From Pseudomonadota bacterium (lineage in GTDB: Bacteria; Pseudomonadota; Gammaproteobacteria; Steroidobacterales; Steroidobacteraceae), in assembly GCA_021787615.1 (NCBI GenBank), contig JAJYLP010000034.1, forward strand, positions 1-34,147: a stretch of DNA of 34,147 bases. The letters run 5' to 3'. Each line of letters starts with the position of its first letter. Position 1 is the stretch's first letter. The notes under the pieces are model-generated. The model searched no databases. It was not told where the DNA came from and saw only the letters and a program-made list of their open reading frames with translations. Positions 9,052 through 17,432 of the stretch are shown in pieces. A program made the translations under genes and the position numbers.

Positions 9052-11436
9052 ATGAAGGTTCCCTACTCCTGGCTCACCGAGTGGATCGCCGTGCCGTGGG
9101 ATGCCGCGGTGCTCGGGGAACGCCTGACGATGGCGGGGCTTGAGCTCGAGGCGCTCGAGCCGGCGGCGCCCGAGTTCTCCGGTGTGCTGGTGGGGGAGAT
9201 TCTCTCGGCCGAGAAACATCCCCAGGCCGACACGCTGCGCGTCTGCCGGGTCACGACCGGGCAGGGCGAGCCGCTGCAGATCGTCTGCGGCGCCGCCAAT
9301 GCCCGAGCCGGCCTCAAAAGCGCTCTGGCGGTGGTGGGGGCGGTGCTCCCGGGGGGCCTTAAGATCAAGGCGGCGAAGCTGCGCGGCAGCGAGTCGGCCG
9401 GCATGCTCTGCTCGGCCAAGGAGCTCGGGCTCGCCGACAGCTCGGAGGGGATCGTCGAGCTGCCGGCGGACGCGCCGGTGGGCGCTGCGCTGCGGGACTA
9501 TCTGCGGCTCGACGATGCGATCCTCGATCTGAACGTCACGCCCAACCGCGGCGATGCGCTCTCGATCATCGGGGTTGCGCGCGAAGTCGCGGCGCTTGCG
9601 GGCGGGAAGCTTTCGGGACCTGCCGCGCGGCCGTTCGCCGCAGCGCACTCGGGCACCGTTGCCGTGCATCTCGATGCGCCGGCCGCCTGTCCGCGATTTG
9701 CCGGCTGCCTCCTGCGGGGCATCGACAACACGGCGCCGACGCCGATCTGGCTTCGCGAACGGCTGCGGCGTGCAGGCGTACGCTCGATCAGTCCGGTGGT
9801 CGACGTCACCAACTACGTGATGCTCGAACTCGGTCAGCCCATGCACGCCTATGACCTGGCCAGGCTCGACGGTGCGATCCATGTGCGCTTTGCCCAGTCC
9901 GGCGAGGCGGTGACGCTGCTTGATGGGCGCATTGCGCAACTCAAGCCCGACGTGTTGTTGATTACCGACAGCTCAGGTCCGGTGGGCATTGCGGGCATCA
10001 TGGGTGGTGCGCGAACCGCGGTCGGTGCCAAGACCACCGAGGTGTTTCTCGAAGTGGCGTATTTCGCTCCCGAGGCGCTCATCGGCCGCGCGCTGCGCTG
10101 GGGGCTGACGACCGATGCGAGCCAGCGCTTTGAACGGGGAGTGGACCCGAGCGGCCAGGAGCGCGCCCTTGCGCGCGCGATCGAGCTGATCCAGATCATC
10201 GCCGGCGGAGCGGCAGGGCCTCTTACGGTCGCCGAATCCGAGTCGCATCGGCCCGTGCGCCTGCCGGTCACGCTGCGGCGCGCGCAGCTCGTGCGGTTGC
10301 TCGGAACGGAGATTGATGATGAGCGAGTGCGCGGCACGCTCGAGGCGCTCGGCATGCGCGTTGCGATGCTACCCGAGGGGTGGCGGGTCGAGCCGCCCTT
10401 GTATCGATTCGACATCACTCTCGAGGCGGACCTGATCGAGGAGGTCGCGCGCATCGTCGGCTACGGGGCGATCGGCGAGCGCGACGCGCTCGCCGCAGAG
10501 CGGGTGCGCGCGCTGCCGGAATCGGTACCGTCGGAGCACCGTGTGCTCGAGGTTCTCGCGACCCGGGGATACCAGGAGGCGGTGACCTACGCGTTCGTCG
10601 ATCCACAGCTGCAGCAGCAACTGTTTGCGGGTGTGCCGGCGCTAGCGCTGGCCAACCCGATCGCGAGCGATTTGTCCGTCATGCGCGTGTCGCTGTGGCC
10701 CGGGCTGCTGCGCGCGGCGCTCGAGAACCAGCGCCGCCAACGCGATAGGATCCGTCTCATCGAGCATGGCGCCCGGTTCGAGCAGCGCGAGAGCGTGACG
10801 CGCGAGATCGACACGCTGGCCGGAATCGCATGCGGGCCCCGCATGCCCGAGCAGTGGGGGCTGCCGCGTGCGATGCGCGATCCGGTGGACTTCGTCGACG
10901 TCAAAGGCGATCTCGAAGCGCTGCTCGCATCGCTCTCCGTGCACGCCGAGTTGCGTTTCGAGCCGCAGGAGCATTCGTGCCTGCACCCGGGCCGCGCCGC
11001 ACGCGTGCTGCGGGCCGGTAGGCCCATCGGTTGGATCGGTGAGCTTCACCCCTCGCTGGTCAGGGTCCTGGATTTCGCCCACACGCCGGTGCTGTTCGAG
11101 CTCGATTGGGCCGAATTGGCGCTCGATCGGCCCGCGTACCGGGAAATTTCGCGCCAGCCGCAGGTGCGGCGCGATCTTGCCGTGGTCGTGGATGAATCTG
11201 TGCCTTTAAGTCGGCTGGCTGAGCGTGTAGCCTTGGTCGCGTCGAGCCTGCTGCGTGATCTCCGAGTTTTTGACATATATCGGGGTCCGGGGATCGAGGA
11301 AGGACGAAAAAGCGTCGCCTTAGGCTTGATTTTTCAGGATTTTTCTCGCACGCTTACCGACGATGACGTGGCGCGTCTCGTCGCTGCGGTGGTGGTGGAT
11401 TTGCGCGCGACCTTCAACGCAACTATACGAGAATAA
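9052..11436 (+). CDS. pheT: Phenylalanyl-tRNA synthetase beta subunit
   Basis: Partner of PheS, carrying tRNA recognition and editing. The 794 residues equal the usual length. Domains in order: N-terminal MKVPYSWLTEWI, OB-fold tRNA-binding domain (about 40-150, VGEILSAEKHPQADTLRVCRV), B3/B4 editing domain (about 205-375, SPVVDVTNYVMLELGQPMHAYD), B5 domain (about 400-475, ending FDITLEADLIEEVARI), core fold, and C-terminal FDX-ACB anticodon domain (about 700-794, QPQVRRDLAVVVDE). Expression is coupled to pheS through a 4-base gap. ihfA follows 3 bases after the stop. Confidence 0.97.
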   Translation: MKVPYSWLTEWIAVPWDAAVLGERLTMAGLELEALEPAAPEFSGVLVGEILSAEKHPQADTLRVCRVTTGQGEPLQIVCGAANARAGLKSALAVVGAVLPGGLKIKAAKLRGSESAGMLCSAKELGLADSSEGIVELPADAPVGAALRDYLRLDDAILDLNVTPNRGDALSIIGVAREVAALAGGKLSGPAARPFAAAHSGTVAVHLDAPAACPRFAGCLLRGIDNTAPTPIWLRERLRRAGVRSISPVVDVTNYVMLELGQPMHAYDLARLDGAIHVRFAQSGEAVTLLDGRIAQLKPDVLLITDSSGPVGIAGIMGGARTAVGAKTTEVFLEVAYFAPEALIGRALRWGLTTDASQRFERGVDPSGQERALARAIELIQIIAGGAAGPLTVAESESHRPVRLPVTLRRAQLVRLLGTEIDDERVRGTLEALGMRVAMLPEGWRVEPPLYRFDITLEADLIEEVARIVGYGAIGERDALAAERVRALPESVPSEHRVLEVLATRGYQEAVTYAFVDPQLQQQLFAGVPALALANPIASDLSVMRVSLWPGLLRAALENQRRQRDRIRLIEHGARFEQRESVTREIDTLAGIACGPRMPEQWGLPRAMRDPVDFVDVKGDLEALLASLSVHAELRFEPQEHSCLHPGRAARVLRAGRPIGWIGELHPSLVRVLDFAHTPVLFELDWAELALDRPAYREISRQPQVRRDLAVVVDESVPLSRLAERVALVASSLLRDLRVFDIYRGPGIEEGRKSVALGLIFQDFSRTLTDDDVARLVAAVVVDLRATFNATIRE

Positions 11437-11439
11437 ACA

Positions 11440-11739
11440 ATGGCTCTGACGAAGGCGGAGATGGCCGAAGCGCTGTTCAATCAGCTGGGCCTGAACAAGC
11501 GGGAGGCGCGGGAGCTGGTCGATCTGTTTTTCGAGGAAGTGCGTGCTGCGCTCTCGAACGGTGAGCAGGTCAAGCTGTCGGGCTTTGGTAACTTCGATCT
11601 GAGGGACAAGAACCCACGGCCGGGCAGAAACCCCAAGACGGGTGAGGAGATTCCAATCACCGCAAGACGCGTGGTGACGTTCCGTCCCGGACAGAAACTC
11701 AAAGCACGGGTCGAAGCGTATGTTGGAGCCCAGGAATAA
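11440..11739 (+). CDS. ihfA: Integration host factor alpha subunit
   Basis: DNA-bending nucleoid protein of the HU/IHF family that forms a heterodimer with IhfB. The 99-residue sequence has the alpha-type start [31 protein letters not shown]. The beta-arm has the intercalating-proline region [29 protein letters not shown]. This version ([19 protein letters not shown]) is the form usual in Gammaproteobacteria. It is the last classical gene of the thrS-pheT operon. Its 3' end overlaps the next gene by 20 bases. Confidence 0.97.
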   Translation: MALTKAEMAEALFNQLGLNKREARELVDLFFEEVRAALSNGEQVKLSGFGNFDLRDKNPRPGRNPKTGEEIPITARRVVTFRPGQKLKARVEAYVGAQE

Positions 11740-12076
11740 CGCCGAGCTGCCGGCGATTCCCGGCAAGCGGTATTTCACCATCGGCGAAGTGAGCGAGCTG
11801 TGCGGCGTCAAGCCGCACGTGCTGCGCTATTGGGAGCAGGAGTTCCCGCAGCTGAAGCCCGTCAAGCGCCGCGGCAACCGCCGCTACTACCAGCGCCAGG
11901 ACGTGATTGTGATCCGCCAGATCAGAAGCCTGCTCTACGAGCAGGGCTTCACCATCGGCGGGGCGCGCAATCACCTCACCGGCGAGGAAGCGCGCACGGA
12001 CGTGTTCCAGAGCCAGCAGATTGCCAGGCAGATCCGTCTCGAGCTCGAGGAACTGCTGAAGATCCTCAGGCGCTGA
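11720..12076 (+). CDS. MerR-family transcriptional regulator linked to ihfA
   Basis: Small 118-residue protein with an N-terminal MerR winged helix-turn-helix: [46 protein letters not shown] short helical tail ends with [15 protein letters not shown]. This MerR-like protein follows ihfA in many gamma- and betaproteobacteria, and its function is unclear. The ATG overlaps the ihfA coding end by 20 bases, so translation is coupled. No effector-binding domain or Cys metal site is visible. Confidence 0.93.
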   Translation: MLEPRNNAELPAIPGKRYFTIGEVSELCGVKPHVLRYWEQEFPQLKPVKRRGNRRYYQRQDVIVIRQIRSLLYEQGFTIGGARNHLTGEEARTDVFQSQQIARQIRLELEELLKILRR

Positions 12077-12170
12077 TCCTCTCCCGCTCGGTGCGGGATT
12101 CGGGGTATCATAGTGTTCCGCGCGAGCCATCCCCGCTCGCGTCGTTCGCCAAGATAGAGAAGCCCTTCGT

Positions 12171-12247
12171 CGGAGCGTGGCGCAGTCTGGTAGCGCACTT
12201 GCATGGGGTGCAAGGGGTCCCGAGTTCAAATCTCGGCGCTCCGACCA
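12171..12247 (+). tRNA. tRNA-Pro (anticodon GGG), CCA encoded
   Basis: A complete cloverleaf is visible. The acceptor pair is CGGAGCG/CGCTCCG, the D arm GGCGCAGTCTGGTAGCGC, the anticodon stem CTTGC/GCAAG with loop ATGGGGT (anticodon GGG), and the T arm contains GAGTTCAAATCTC. CCA is encoded at 12245-12247. A TATCAT element at 12106-12111 may be its -10 box, but no convincing -35 is seen. The gene marks the end of the conserved block, and the DNA that follows is accessory. Confidence 0.96.
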
Positions 12248-12403
12248 CTTAAATCGATCGCCGCGAAATCGAGTGTGTCCGCCTCTGTGTCCACTTCCGG
12301 TTTCGACCCCTCCCGATAGCAACCTCAGCGACGTGTAGTCGCCGCCTTGCCGTGCATTTCCACGGCCGAGCGGCTGAGCATTTGCGATTTCATGGAGTCG
12401 ATC

Positions 12404-12670
12404 ATGCCTACACGCAATGATTCGCTCGACCGGGAACCGGGAGCAGACGCATCGTTTGATGAGCTGCGCCGGTTCAGCCTGGGAAACCCGTGCTGGGCTG
12501 CGTGGGATCTAGCCAAAACCTTCGGGAGTCTCTCCCTCGCACTTCTGGCGGTGCATTTTCTCTTTGGGGTGCCGTGGGTTGCCCGCACCGCGTTTTTCAT
12601 GCTGTCGCTCGTGATCATCGCGGTGCTACTCGCGAAGATACTTGAGCGGCTTGAGCGGGGGCGGCCGTGA
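12404..12670 (+). CDS. Hypothetical small membrane protein
   Basis: 88-residue protein of unknown family. The N-terminal 30 residues are polar (MPTRNDSLDREPGADASFDELRR). Two hydrophobic helices follow at about 41-57 (SLSLALLAVHFLFGVPW) and 61-77 (AFFMLSLVIIAVLLAKIL), and the tail LERLERGRP is basic. The ATG at 12404 was preferred because GGAG lies 6 bases upstream. Earlier in-frame ATGs at 12347 and 12392 lack such a site. It stands alone after tRNA-Pro. Confidence 0.55.
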   Translation: MPTRNDSLDREPGADASFDELRRFSLGNPCWAAWDLAKTFGSLSLALLAVHFLFGVPWVARTAFFMLSLVIIAVLLAKILERLERGRP

Positions 12671-12727
12671 TCACCTGCTCGGTCAACCTGATGCGTTTCA
12701 GCGCGGCACTGGCACAAGGCGGATTTT

Positions 12728-12943
12728 TTGGCTGCCCGGCATGATGCGGATCGCGGCGTGCTGGTCATTGAGCCGACCAAGCAGGCCCGTAAGGCGCTGA
12801 TCTCCACCGATGCTGCAGCGGGCATGCACTGGTACAACGGTCTGACCAAGCCCGAGCGGCTGCACTGGCGCCGGGTTGCCGGCTCGGCCGTGCAGGCAGA
12901 CGCATGGCGAGCGTTCCAGGCCAGGGCAACGCTGCCGGATTGA
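12728..12943 (+). CDS. Hypothetical small soluble protein
   Basis: A possible 71-residue protein starting at TTG, with AAGGCGG upstream. The C-terminal half GMHWYNGLTKPERLHWRRVAGSAVQADAWRAF resembles a recurrent pattern in small uncharacterised proteobacterial proteins (WWN-LT-xxR-xxW-xxA-xxx-xADAW). Translation could instead begin at the internal ATG of MHWYNG. A good rho-independent terminator starts 25 bases after the stop, which supports a real transcript. No function is proposed. Confidence 0.45.
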   Translation: MAARHDADRGVLVIEPTKQARKALISTDAAAGMHWYNGLTKPERLHWRRVAGSAVQADAWRAFQARATLPD

Positions 12944-12968
12944 GCCGGCTGGCGTGAGGGAACGAGAG

Positions 12969-12992
12969 CGCCCCGGCCATCCGGGGCGTTTT
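12969..12992 (+). terminator. Rho-independent terminator
   Basis: CGCCCCGG (12969-12976) and CCGGGGCG (12981-12988) form a perfect 8-bp GC stem around the loop CCAT, followed directly by TTTT. It lies 25 bases after the stop of the small gene ending at 12943. Confidence 0.8.
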
Positions 12993-13045
12993 CGGAAGTA
13001 CACTAGGCCTAGCGGCAAAGAAACTCAGAACCAAGGGGAGTTTCT

Positions 13046-13327
13046 ATGAAGACGACCGTTGCAAGCCTTGCGCTGGCACTCAATGCAGCCCTGCTCGCCG
13101 GCTGCGCAAAGCCGGACCCCTCGGCGCCAGCGTCTTCCGCTCAAGCAGCCGCCTACCGGGAGGGCGTCTTCGTGCAAAGAGAAGCCAACCGCTATTGCAT
13201 GCAGCGTCCGATTACAAACGCAAGCGGGTTCCACTGTTTTTGGGCTGAGATAGAGGAATTCGCATTTGCCGTTGCTCATTGTTCTGGGGGGGTGCCCGGC
13301 ATTCGTGCATGTAGAGTCTGCGCGTAA
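13046..13327 (+). CDS. Lipoprotein N-terminal part, probably frameshifted
   Basis: The ATG follows an AAGGGGAG ribosome binding site. Residues 1-19 are a lipoprotein signal peptide (MKTTVASLALALNAALLAG) with lipobox LAGC and lipidated Cys20, so the product should be anchored in a membrane. The mature part is unrecognised. The frame ends in an unconvincing Cys-rich tail (GGVPGIRACRVCA) immediately after a run of seven G (13286-13292). Removing one G would join this frame to the overlapping frame ending at 13796 and give a single lipoprotein of about 249 residues. I infer one disrupted or phase-variable gene rather than two. Confidence 0.55.
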   Translation: MKTTVASLALALNAALLAGCAKPDPSAPASSAQAAAYREGVFVQREANRYCMQRPITNASGFHCFWAEIEEFAFAVAHCSGGVPGIRACRVCA

Positions 13328-13796
13328 AATCCATGCTCCTGTGCACAGCACAGCTATGCACGATAAAAGAGCTACTGCTCAGTTGCTTCAGGCCACTTGT
13401 GCGCGCCAAGCTGGCGGTGGACCGAACGCGATGCAATACAGCGAGGCCGTCGAGTCTTACGAACAAGTTGGCAGTGCCGTTGAATCGCGCGTGCTACTGA
13501 CGCACTACAGCTTCCAAGAGCATGGCTGCTATGGCCTATTGCTTGTGCTGGTAGTCAGCAACTTTCCATCTGGGCCGGAGGCGATATACAACTACATCAT
13601 CTACAAACCTGGAAACGTCACGCAGGAGTATGGAAAGCTCGTTGAGACAAACCTGGACCCGCTGGACTCTCCTCCGCAACTGCGGTTCGGATACCCGGTT
13701 TGGCCTGCAAGGGGAGATTGCTGGGTAAACGGTACGGCTTGCAGCAGCAGCGTTGCACAATGGAAACGGCTTGCTGAGCCGTACCTGGAAAATTGA
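13266..13796 (+). CDS. Hypothetical protein, probable C-terminal part of the frameshifted lipoprotein
   Basis: This open frame is offset by +1 from the lipoprotein frame and overlaps it by 62 bases. Its only early starts are a TTG at 13266 and an ATG at 13356, neither with a clear ribosome binding site, which supports its being a downstream piece. The protein has four Cys after 13356 that could form disulfides, a hydrophobic stretch GCYGLLLVLVVSNFP and an aromatic region AIYNYIIYKPGNVTQEYGK. No family is recognised. Local base composition is visibly less GC-rich than the neighbours, which suggests horizontally acquired DNA. Confidence 0.45.
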   Translation: MPLLIVLGGCPAFVHVESARKIHAPVHSTAMHDKRATAQLLQATCARQAGGGPNAMQYSEAVESYEQVGSAVESRVLLTHYSFQEHGCYGLLLVLVVSNFPSGPEAIYNYIIYKPGNVTQEYGKLVETNLDPLDSPPQLRFGYPVWPARGDCWVNGTACSSSVAQWKRLAEPYLEN

Positions 13797-14136
13797 GCCA
13801 TTTGCGCGACCGCTGCGCCGGCTGCGGAAGCCGTAGAGCACCGTCGTCGGCTTCGAGTCCCGCCTGGCCGAACGCGATTGTGACGCGGCGGTTGCCGGCG
13901 AGGGCACGTCTCGATTGCAAGGGCAAACGCTTGACCTCTTCGATTGCCGATCGGCGCCCAGAATGGACCCCCGCGACGGGGGCGAAAACCTCGGAGAAGT
14001 CGGTACTCGCGAGACATCCTGTATACTGTGCACAGTAGTGCTGTCAAGATCGCGCGAGACCTGGAGCGTGGCCGCCTCGGGGCGATCTCTGCGGTCTCGC
14101 ACGGCAACTTTCAAAAACGAGATCACGGAGACCGAC
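13797..14136. other. Intergenic region with promoter and operator of the fused dehydrogenase/hydratase gene
   Basis: No credible gene is seen in these 340 bases. The region holds a small GC hairpin (CCCCCG-CGA-CGGGGG near 13967-13981), the operator palindrome at 14024-14037 overlapping a TATACT box, and the ribosome binding site of the downstream gene. The longest open frame crossing it is an upstream extension of that gene with no homology signal. Confidence 0.6.
14024..14037. promoter_or_regulatory. Operator palindrome A, overlapping a -10 box
   Basis: TACTGTGCACAGTA is a perfect 14-bp palindrome. It overlaps a candidate -10 hexamer TATACT (14022-14027) and lies 100 bases upstream of the start of the fused gene. 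The same half-sites with the same spacing recur at 27198-27211. This is the size and symmetry expected for a GntR/FCD-type repressor dimer. The link to the GntR gene at 32992-33714 is inference. Confidence 0.65.
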
Positions 14137-16158
14137 TTGCGCCTGAGAGATCTTCCCGCCAACCCCGCTCTCATCCGCTCACCGCGGGCATTTCCGCGCT
14201 CAGTCGGGGTCATCGGCGCCGGCACCATCGGGCCGGACATCGCCTATTACCTTGCAAGCGAAATCCCAGGGCTCAAGCTGCTGCTGGTCGACATCGCCCC
14301 GGCTGCGCTGGCGCGTGCCCAGGAGCGGGTGTACGGGTACGTCGAAAAGGGCGTGCAGCGCAAGAAGATATCTGCCGAACGCGCCGCGTCGGTTCGCGCC
14401 GGCCTTTCAGCGACGACGGATTACGGTGCGCTCGCCGGATGCGATTGGGTGATCGAGGCAGCCACGGAGGATCTCGCGGTCAAGCAGCGGATCTTCTCGC
14501 AAATCGAGGCGGTGATCGCCCCGTCGGCGTTCATCTCCTCGAATACCAGCTCTCTGCCGGCAAGCAGGCTGTTCGGCCATCTCGCGCACCCGCAGCGGGC
14601 GACCGTCACCCATTTCTTCGCGCCCGCCTTTCAAAATCCAATCGTCGAGGTCATAGATTGGGAACGGGCCGAGGACGATGTGGTCGACTGGTTTCGCTGG
14701 CTTTTTGCCGCCACCGGCAAGGTGCCGCTCGTGACACGCGACGCCGTTTGCTTCATGTTGGATCGTGTTTTTGACAATTGGTGCAACGAAGCCGCGACTC
14801 TGCTCGATTGTGCGGATGCGGCGCAGATCGATGCGGTCGCCTGCGATCTGGTGCACGCCGGACCGTTTTTTGTCCTGAACCTCGCTAACGGCAACCGGAT
14901 CATTGTCGAGACGAATACCCTGCAGGCGGAGGAGGAGGGGGCGCACTACCGGCCTGCACGTATTTTCTCATCTGTCGAACGCTGGAGGTTGCCGGCTCGC
15001 GGCGCGGTGCCGTCCGCGATCACCGACGGCGTGCGCCGCAGAATTCGCGATCGCCTACTCGGCATTCTGTATTCTCAAACGGCGGATATTCTCGACCGCG
15101 GCATTGGGCGGCCGGCGGATCTCGAGCTCGGTTGCCGCCTTGCGTTCGGGCTGAAGCGAGGTCCGCTCGATCTCATGCGACTCGCCGGCGAACGGGAAGT
15201 GGACCGGGTCCTTGCGCGTTTGGGCGAGGAACGGCCCGGCATGCCCGGCCGCACGAGGCCACTCGCCGATTACGTCGATTTCATGCGCGACGTACTTATC
15301 GATGATGTCGACGGAGTCTGCGTGATCACCATTCGCCGTCCGGAAGCCCTGAATGCCCTGCATGACGAGCTCAACGATGAAATCCTGGCGGTTCTGCGCG
15401 TCCGGATGACCGACGCGGCCACCGTCGGTTTCGTCCTCACCGGTTATGGACCGCGCGCCTTCTGCGCGGGCGCCGACATCGGCCGTTTCCCGGCGATGCT
15501 CGGCGACGCCACTGCCTCGCGGCAGTATGCGCGCGCGTGCTCACGGCTGCTGATCGCGATCGATTGTGCCGAGAAGCCGGTGGTGGCCGCGCTGAACGGA
15601 CTCGCCCTGGGCGGCGGACTCGAGCTCGCGTTTCGTTGCCACGAAATCGTCGCAACCCGGCACGCGAAGCTGCAGTTCCCGGAGATCGGACTCGGCATCG
15701 TACCGGGCATCGGCGGCATCGCCGTGCCCTACCGGCGCTGGCCGCAAGCGGCGGAGCTCTTTCACCGGATGCTGCAGCAGGCTGAGCGCATCGACGCGGA
15801 AACCGCGGCTCATCATGGCGTTCTGGAGCTTTGCGAGGACTCGACTGACCTCATCCCGAGCGCTGTGGCTCGAGTGCATGCCCTCGTCGGGCGGCTGCCG
15901 GAGCCGGTCGACGGCCCGGTGCGCATCTGTGCGCCGCCGTCAATTCCGGCCGTCGGCGCTGACGGCGCGAGGCTCAGCGTAGCGGTCCGCGCAATCCTCG
16001 ACGAAGCGATAGTGGCGGCCGCCGCGGCGACGTCATGGACCGAAGCGCTCGAAGTTGGCTACGCCGCATTCGGAGCGAGCGCGTGTACCGCCGCTGCGCG
16101 CGAGGGAATCGCCGCCTTCAGTGAGCGGCGGACACCGGATTTCGCCAGCACCGGTTGA
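14137..16158 (+). CDS. Fused 3-hydroxyacyl-CoA dehydrogenase / enoyl-CoA hydratase
   Basis: Bifunctional beta-oxidation enzyme with the dehydrogenase N-terminal and the hydratase C-terminal, the reverse of FadB/FadJ. Start: a TTG with GGAG 6 bases upstream, giving 673 residues. Dehydrogenase: NAD motif GAGTIG at 27-32, SSNTSS at 134-139, catalytic His159 (HFFAPA in place of the usual HFFNP) and Glu171 (IVEVI). Crotonase part (about 385-673): oxyanion-hole loop AFCAGADI at 441-448, and both acid/base residues Glu496 (GGGLE) and Glu516 (FPEIGLG). Both activities look intact. A similar domain order is known from archaeal crotonyl-CoA hydratase/hydroxybutyryl-CoA dehydrogenases. It is convergent with the thiolase gene, 9 bases apart. 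Confidence 0.9.
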   Translation: MRLRDLPANPALIRSPRAFPRSVGVIGAGTIGPDIAYYLASEIPGLKLLLVDIAPAALARAQERVYGYVEKGVQRKKISAERAASVRAGLSATTDYGALAGCDWVIEAATEDLAVKQRIFSQIEAVIAPSAFISSNTSSLPASRLFGHLAHPQRATVTHFFAPAFQNPIVEVIDWERAEDDVVDWFRWLFAATGKVPLVTRDAVCFMLDRVFDNWCNEAATLLDCADAAQIDAVACDLVHAGPFFVLNLANGNRIIVETNTLQAEEEGAHYRPARIFSSVERWRLPARGAVPSAITDGVRRRIRDRLLGILYSQTADILDRGIGRPADLELGCRLAFGLKRGPLDLMRLAGEREVDRVLARLGEERPGMPGRTRPLADYVDFMRDVLIDDVDGVCVITIRRPEALNALHDELNDEILAVLRVRMTDAATVGFVLTGYGPRAFCAGADIGRFPAMLGDATASRQYARACSRLLIAIDCAEKPVVAALNGLALGGGLELAFRCHEIVATRHAKLQFPEIGLGIVPGIGGIAVPYRRWPQAAELFHRMLQQAERIDAETAAHHGVLELCEDSTDLIPSAVARVHALVGRLPEPVDGPVRICAPPSIPAVGADGARLSVAVRAILDEAIVAAAAATSWTEALEVGYAAFGASACTAAAREGIAAFSERRTPDFASTG

Positions 16159-16167
16159 GAGACGCGC

Positions 16168-17379
16168 TCAGCGGCGTGGACCGTCTACACGGATGACGAT
16201 CGCCATCGCCGAATCACCCGCGGCGCAGCCTGTGAACAGGCCGAGACCGCCCCCGCGCTCGACGAGCTGTTCGATGAGTTCGATCGTCGAGCGAAGGCCG
16301 GTTGGGGCATTGGGGTGGCCGTAGACGAAGGAGCAGCCACGGGCGTTCATGGTGTTCGGATCGGCACCGGTCGCCTGCGCAAAGGCGAGATCATTGACGA
16401 TGAACGGGTTGTGAGTGTTGATCGCGGCGAGTTCGAGGATGCCGACGCCAGCGAACGCCAGTGCGCGTTCGGCGGCTGCAATCGGCGCCTCTGGCATGTA
16501 GGCGAGCTCGGCGCGCGACTGGCCGAAACCAAGGATCTCGATGAACACCGCCGGGTCGGCGGAGATCTCACGGGCGCGGTCGGGGCTCGTGACCATGATG
16601 GCGGCGCTGCCGTCCGCCGGATGAGTCTGGCCTCCGAACGTCACCGTTCCGCCTTCACTGACCGGCTTCAATGCCGCGAGCCCCTCGGGCGTGGAAAACC
16701 GCACTCCCTCGTCGCCATCAAGTGTCATCTGCGTCTTGCTGAAGCGCGCATCGGGCACCGGAAACGGAATCGTCATGTATCCTTTCTGGAAGCGCTTTTC
16801 GTCCGCGAGCGCGTCGCGATATTGCGCTTCGCGCCGCAAGACGAGTTCGTGCTGGCGCGCCATACCGATGCCGAAGCGACGCGCAACGTTTTCGGCGGTT
16901 TGCACCATGGAATGCCCGCCGAGGGGGTCGCACGCCATGTTCTCGAGAATGAAGTCCTCGGATTCGCCCGTGCCGCCCATGCCGCCAGGGTTCGGGTGGT
17001 AGATATGCGGGCCATTGGAAGTGCGGTCGCAGGCGATCGCGAGGGCGACCTTTGCCTCACCGGTGGACACCTCGCGCGAGGCCACCGAGAGAGCACGGAT
17101 GCTGGTTGCGCAGGCTTGAGAGACCGTCGGACCGGCAACGTGACCGGCGCCAATGAGGCCCATCAACCACGGCAAGCCGTAGAAGCAATTGCGCTCGGGG
17201 CGTGTCATGCCTAGGACGCCGAAATCGATGATGCTCGGATCGCTGTTGCGGCGTGCGAGCTCGGCTCGAGCCACGTGTGCGGCAAAACGCAGGCTGTGCA
17301 GGTGCGCGAAGGCGCCTTGCCACCGTGCGAACGGTGTCGACCAATAAGCTCGATACGGAATTGAGGCGCGCAACTGCAT
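16168..17379 (-). CDS. Thiolase (acetyl-CoA C-acyltransferase family)
   Basis: Predicted to cleave a 3-oxoacyl-CoA with CoA. The ATG at 17379 has GGAGAAG upstream and gives 403 residues. Nucleophile Cys90 lies in SQACATSIRA. The second-half signatures are His355 in VYGHPNAPTG and Cys385 in TGCAAGD. The usual NEAFA loop is replaced by NTHNPF (321-326), and the usual GNAS by GGQTH (249-253), so this is a divergent thiolase with an altered acyl pocket. It is the last gene of the nine-gene operon, 53 bases after the CoA-transferase. An SCP-x-like specificity is possible. Confidence 0.87.
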   Translation of the reverse strand: MQLRASIPYRAYWSTPFARWQGAFAHLHSLRFAAHVARAELARRNSDPSIIDFGVLGMTRPERNCFYGLPWLMGLIGAGHVAGPTVSQACATSIRALSVASREVSTGEAKVALAIACDRTSNGPHIYHPNPGGMGGTGESEDFILENMACDPLGGHSMVQTAENVARRFGIGMARQHELVLRREAQYRDALADEKRFQKGYMTIPFPVPDARFSKTQMTLDGDEGVRFSTPEGLAALKPVSEGGTVTFGGQTHPADGSAAIMVTSPDRAREISADPAVFIEILGFGQSRAELAYMPEAPIAAAERALAFAGVGILELAAINTHNPFIVNDLAFAQATGADPNTMNARGCSFVYGHPNAPTGLRSTIELIEQLVERGGGLGLFTGCAAGDSAMAIVIRVDGPRR

Positions 17380-17432
17380 TGTACTTCTCCAAACCCGTCT
17401 GCTTGCGGAGCATGGTCTGAGCCGCAGACCTG

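Noticed and set aside
13536-14240. Minus-strand frame across the operator A region
   Set aside because: Basic, Ser/Arg-rich translation without homology. It overlaps both the hypothetical gene and the fused gene start, and has no ribosome binding site.
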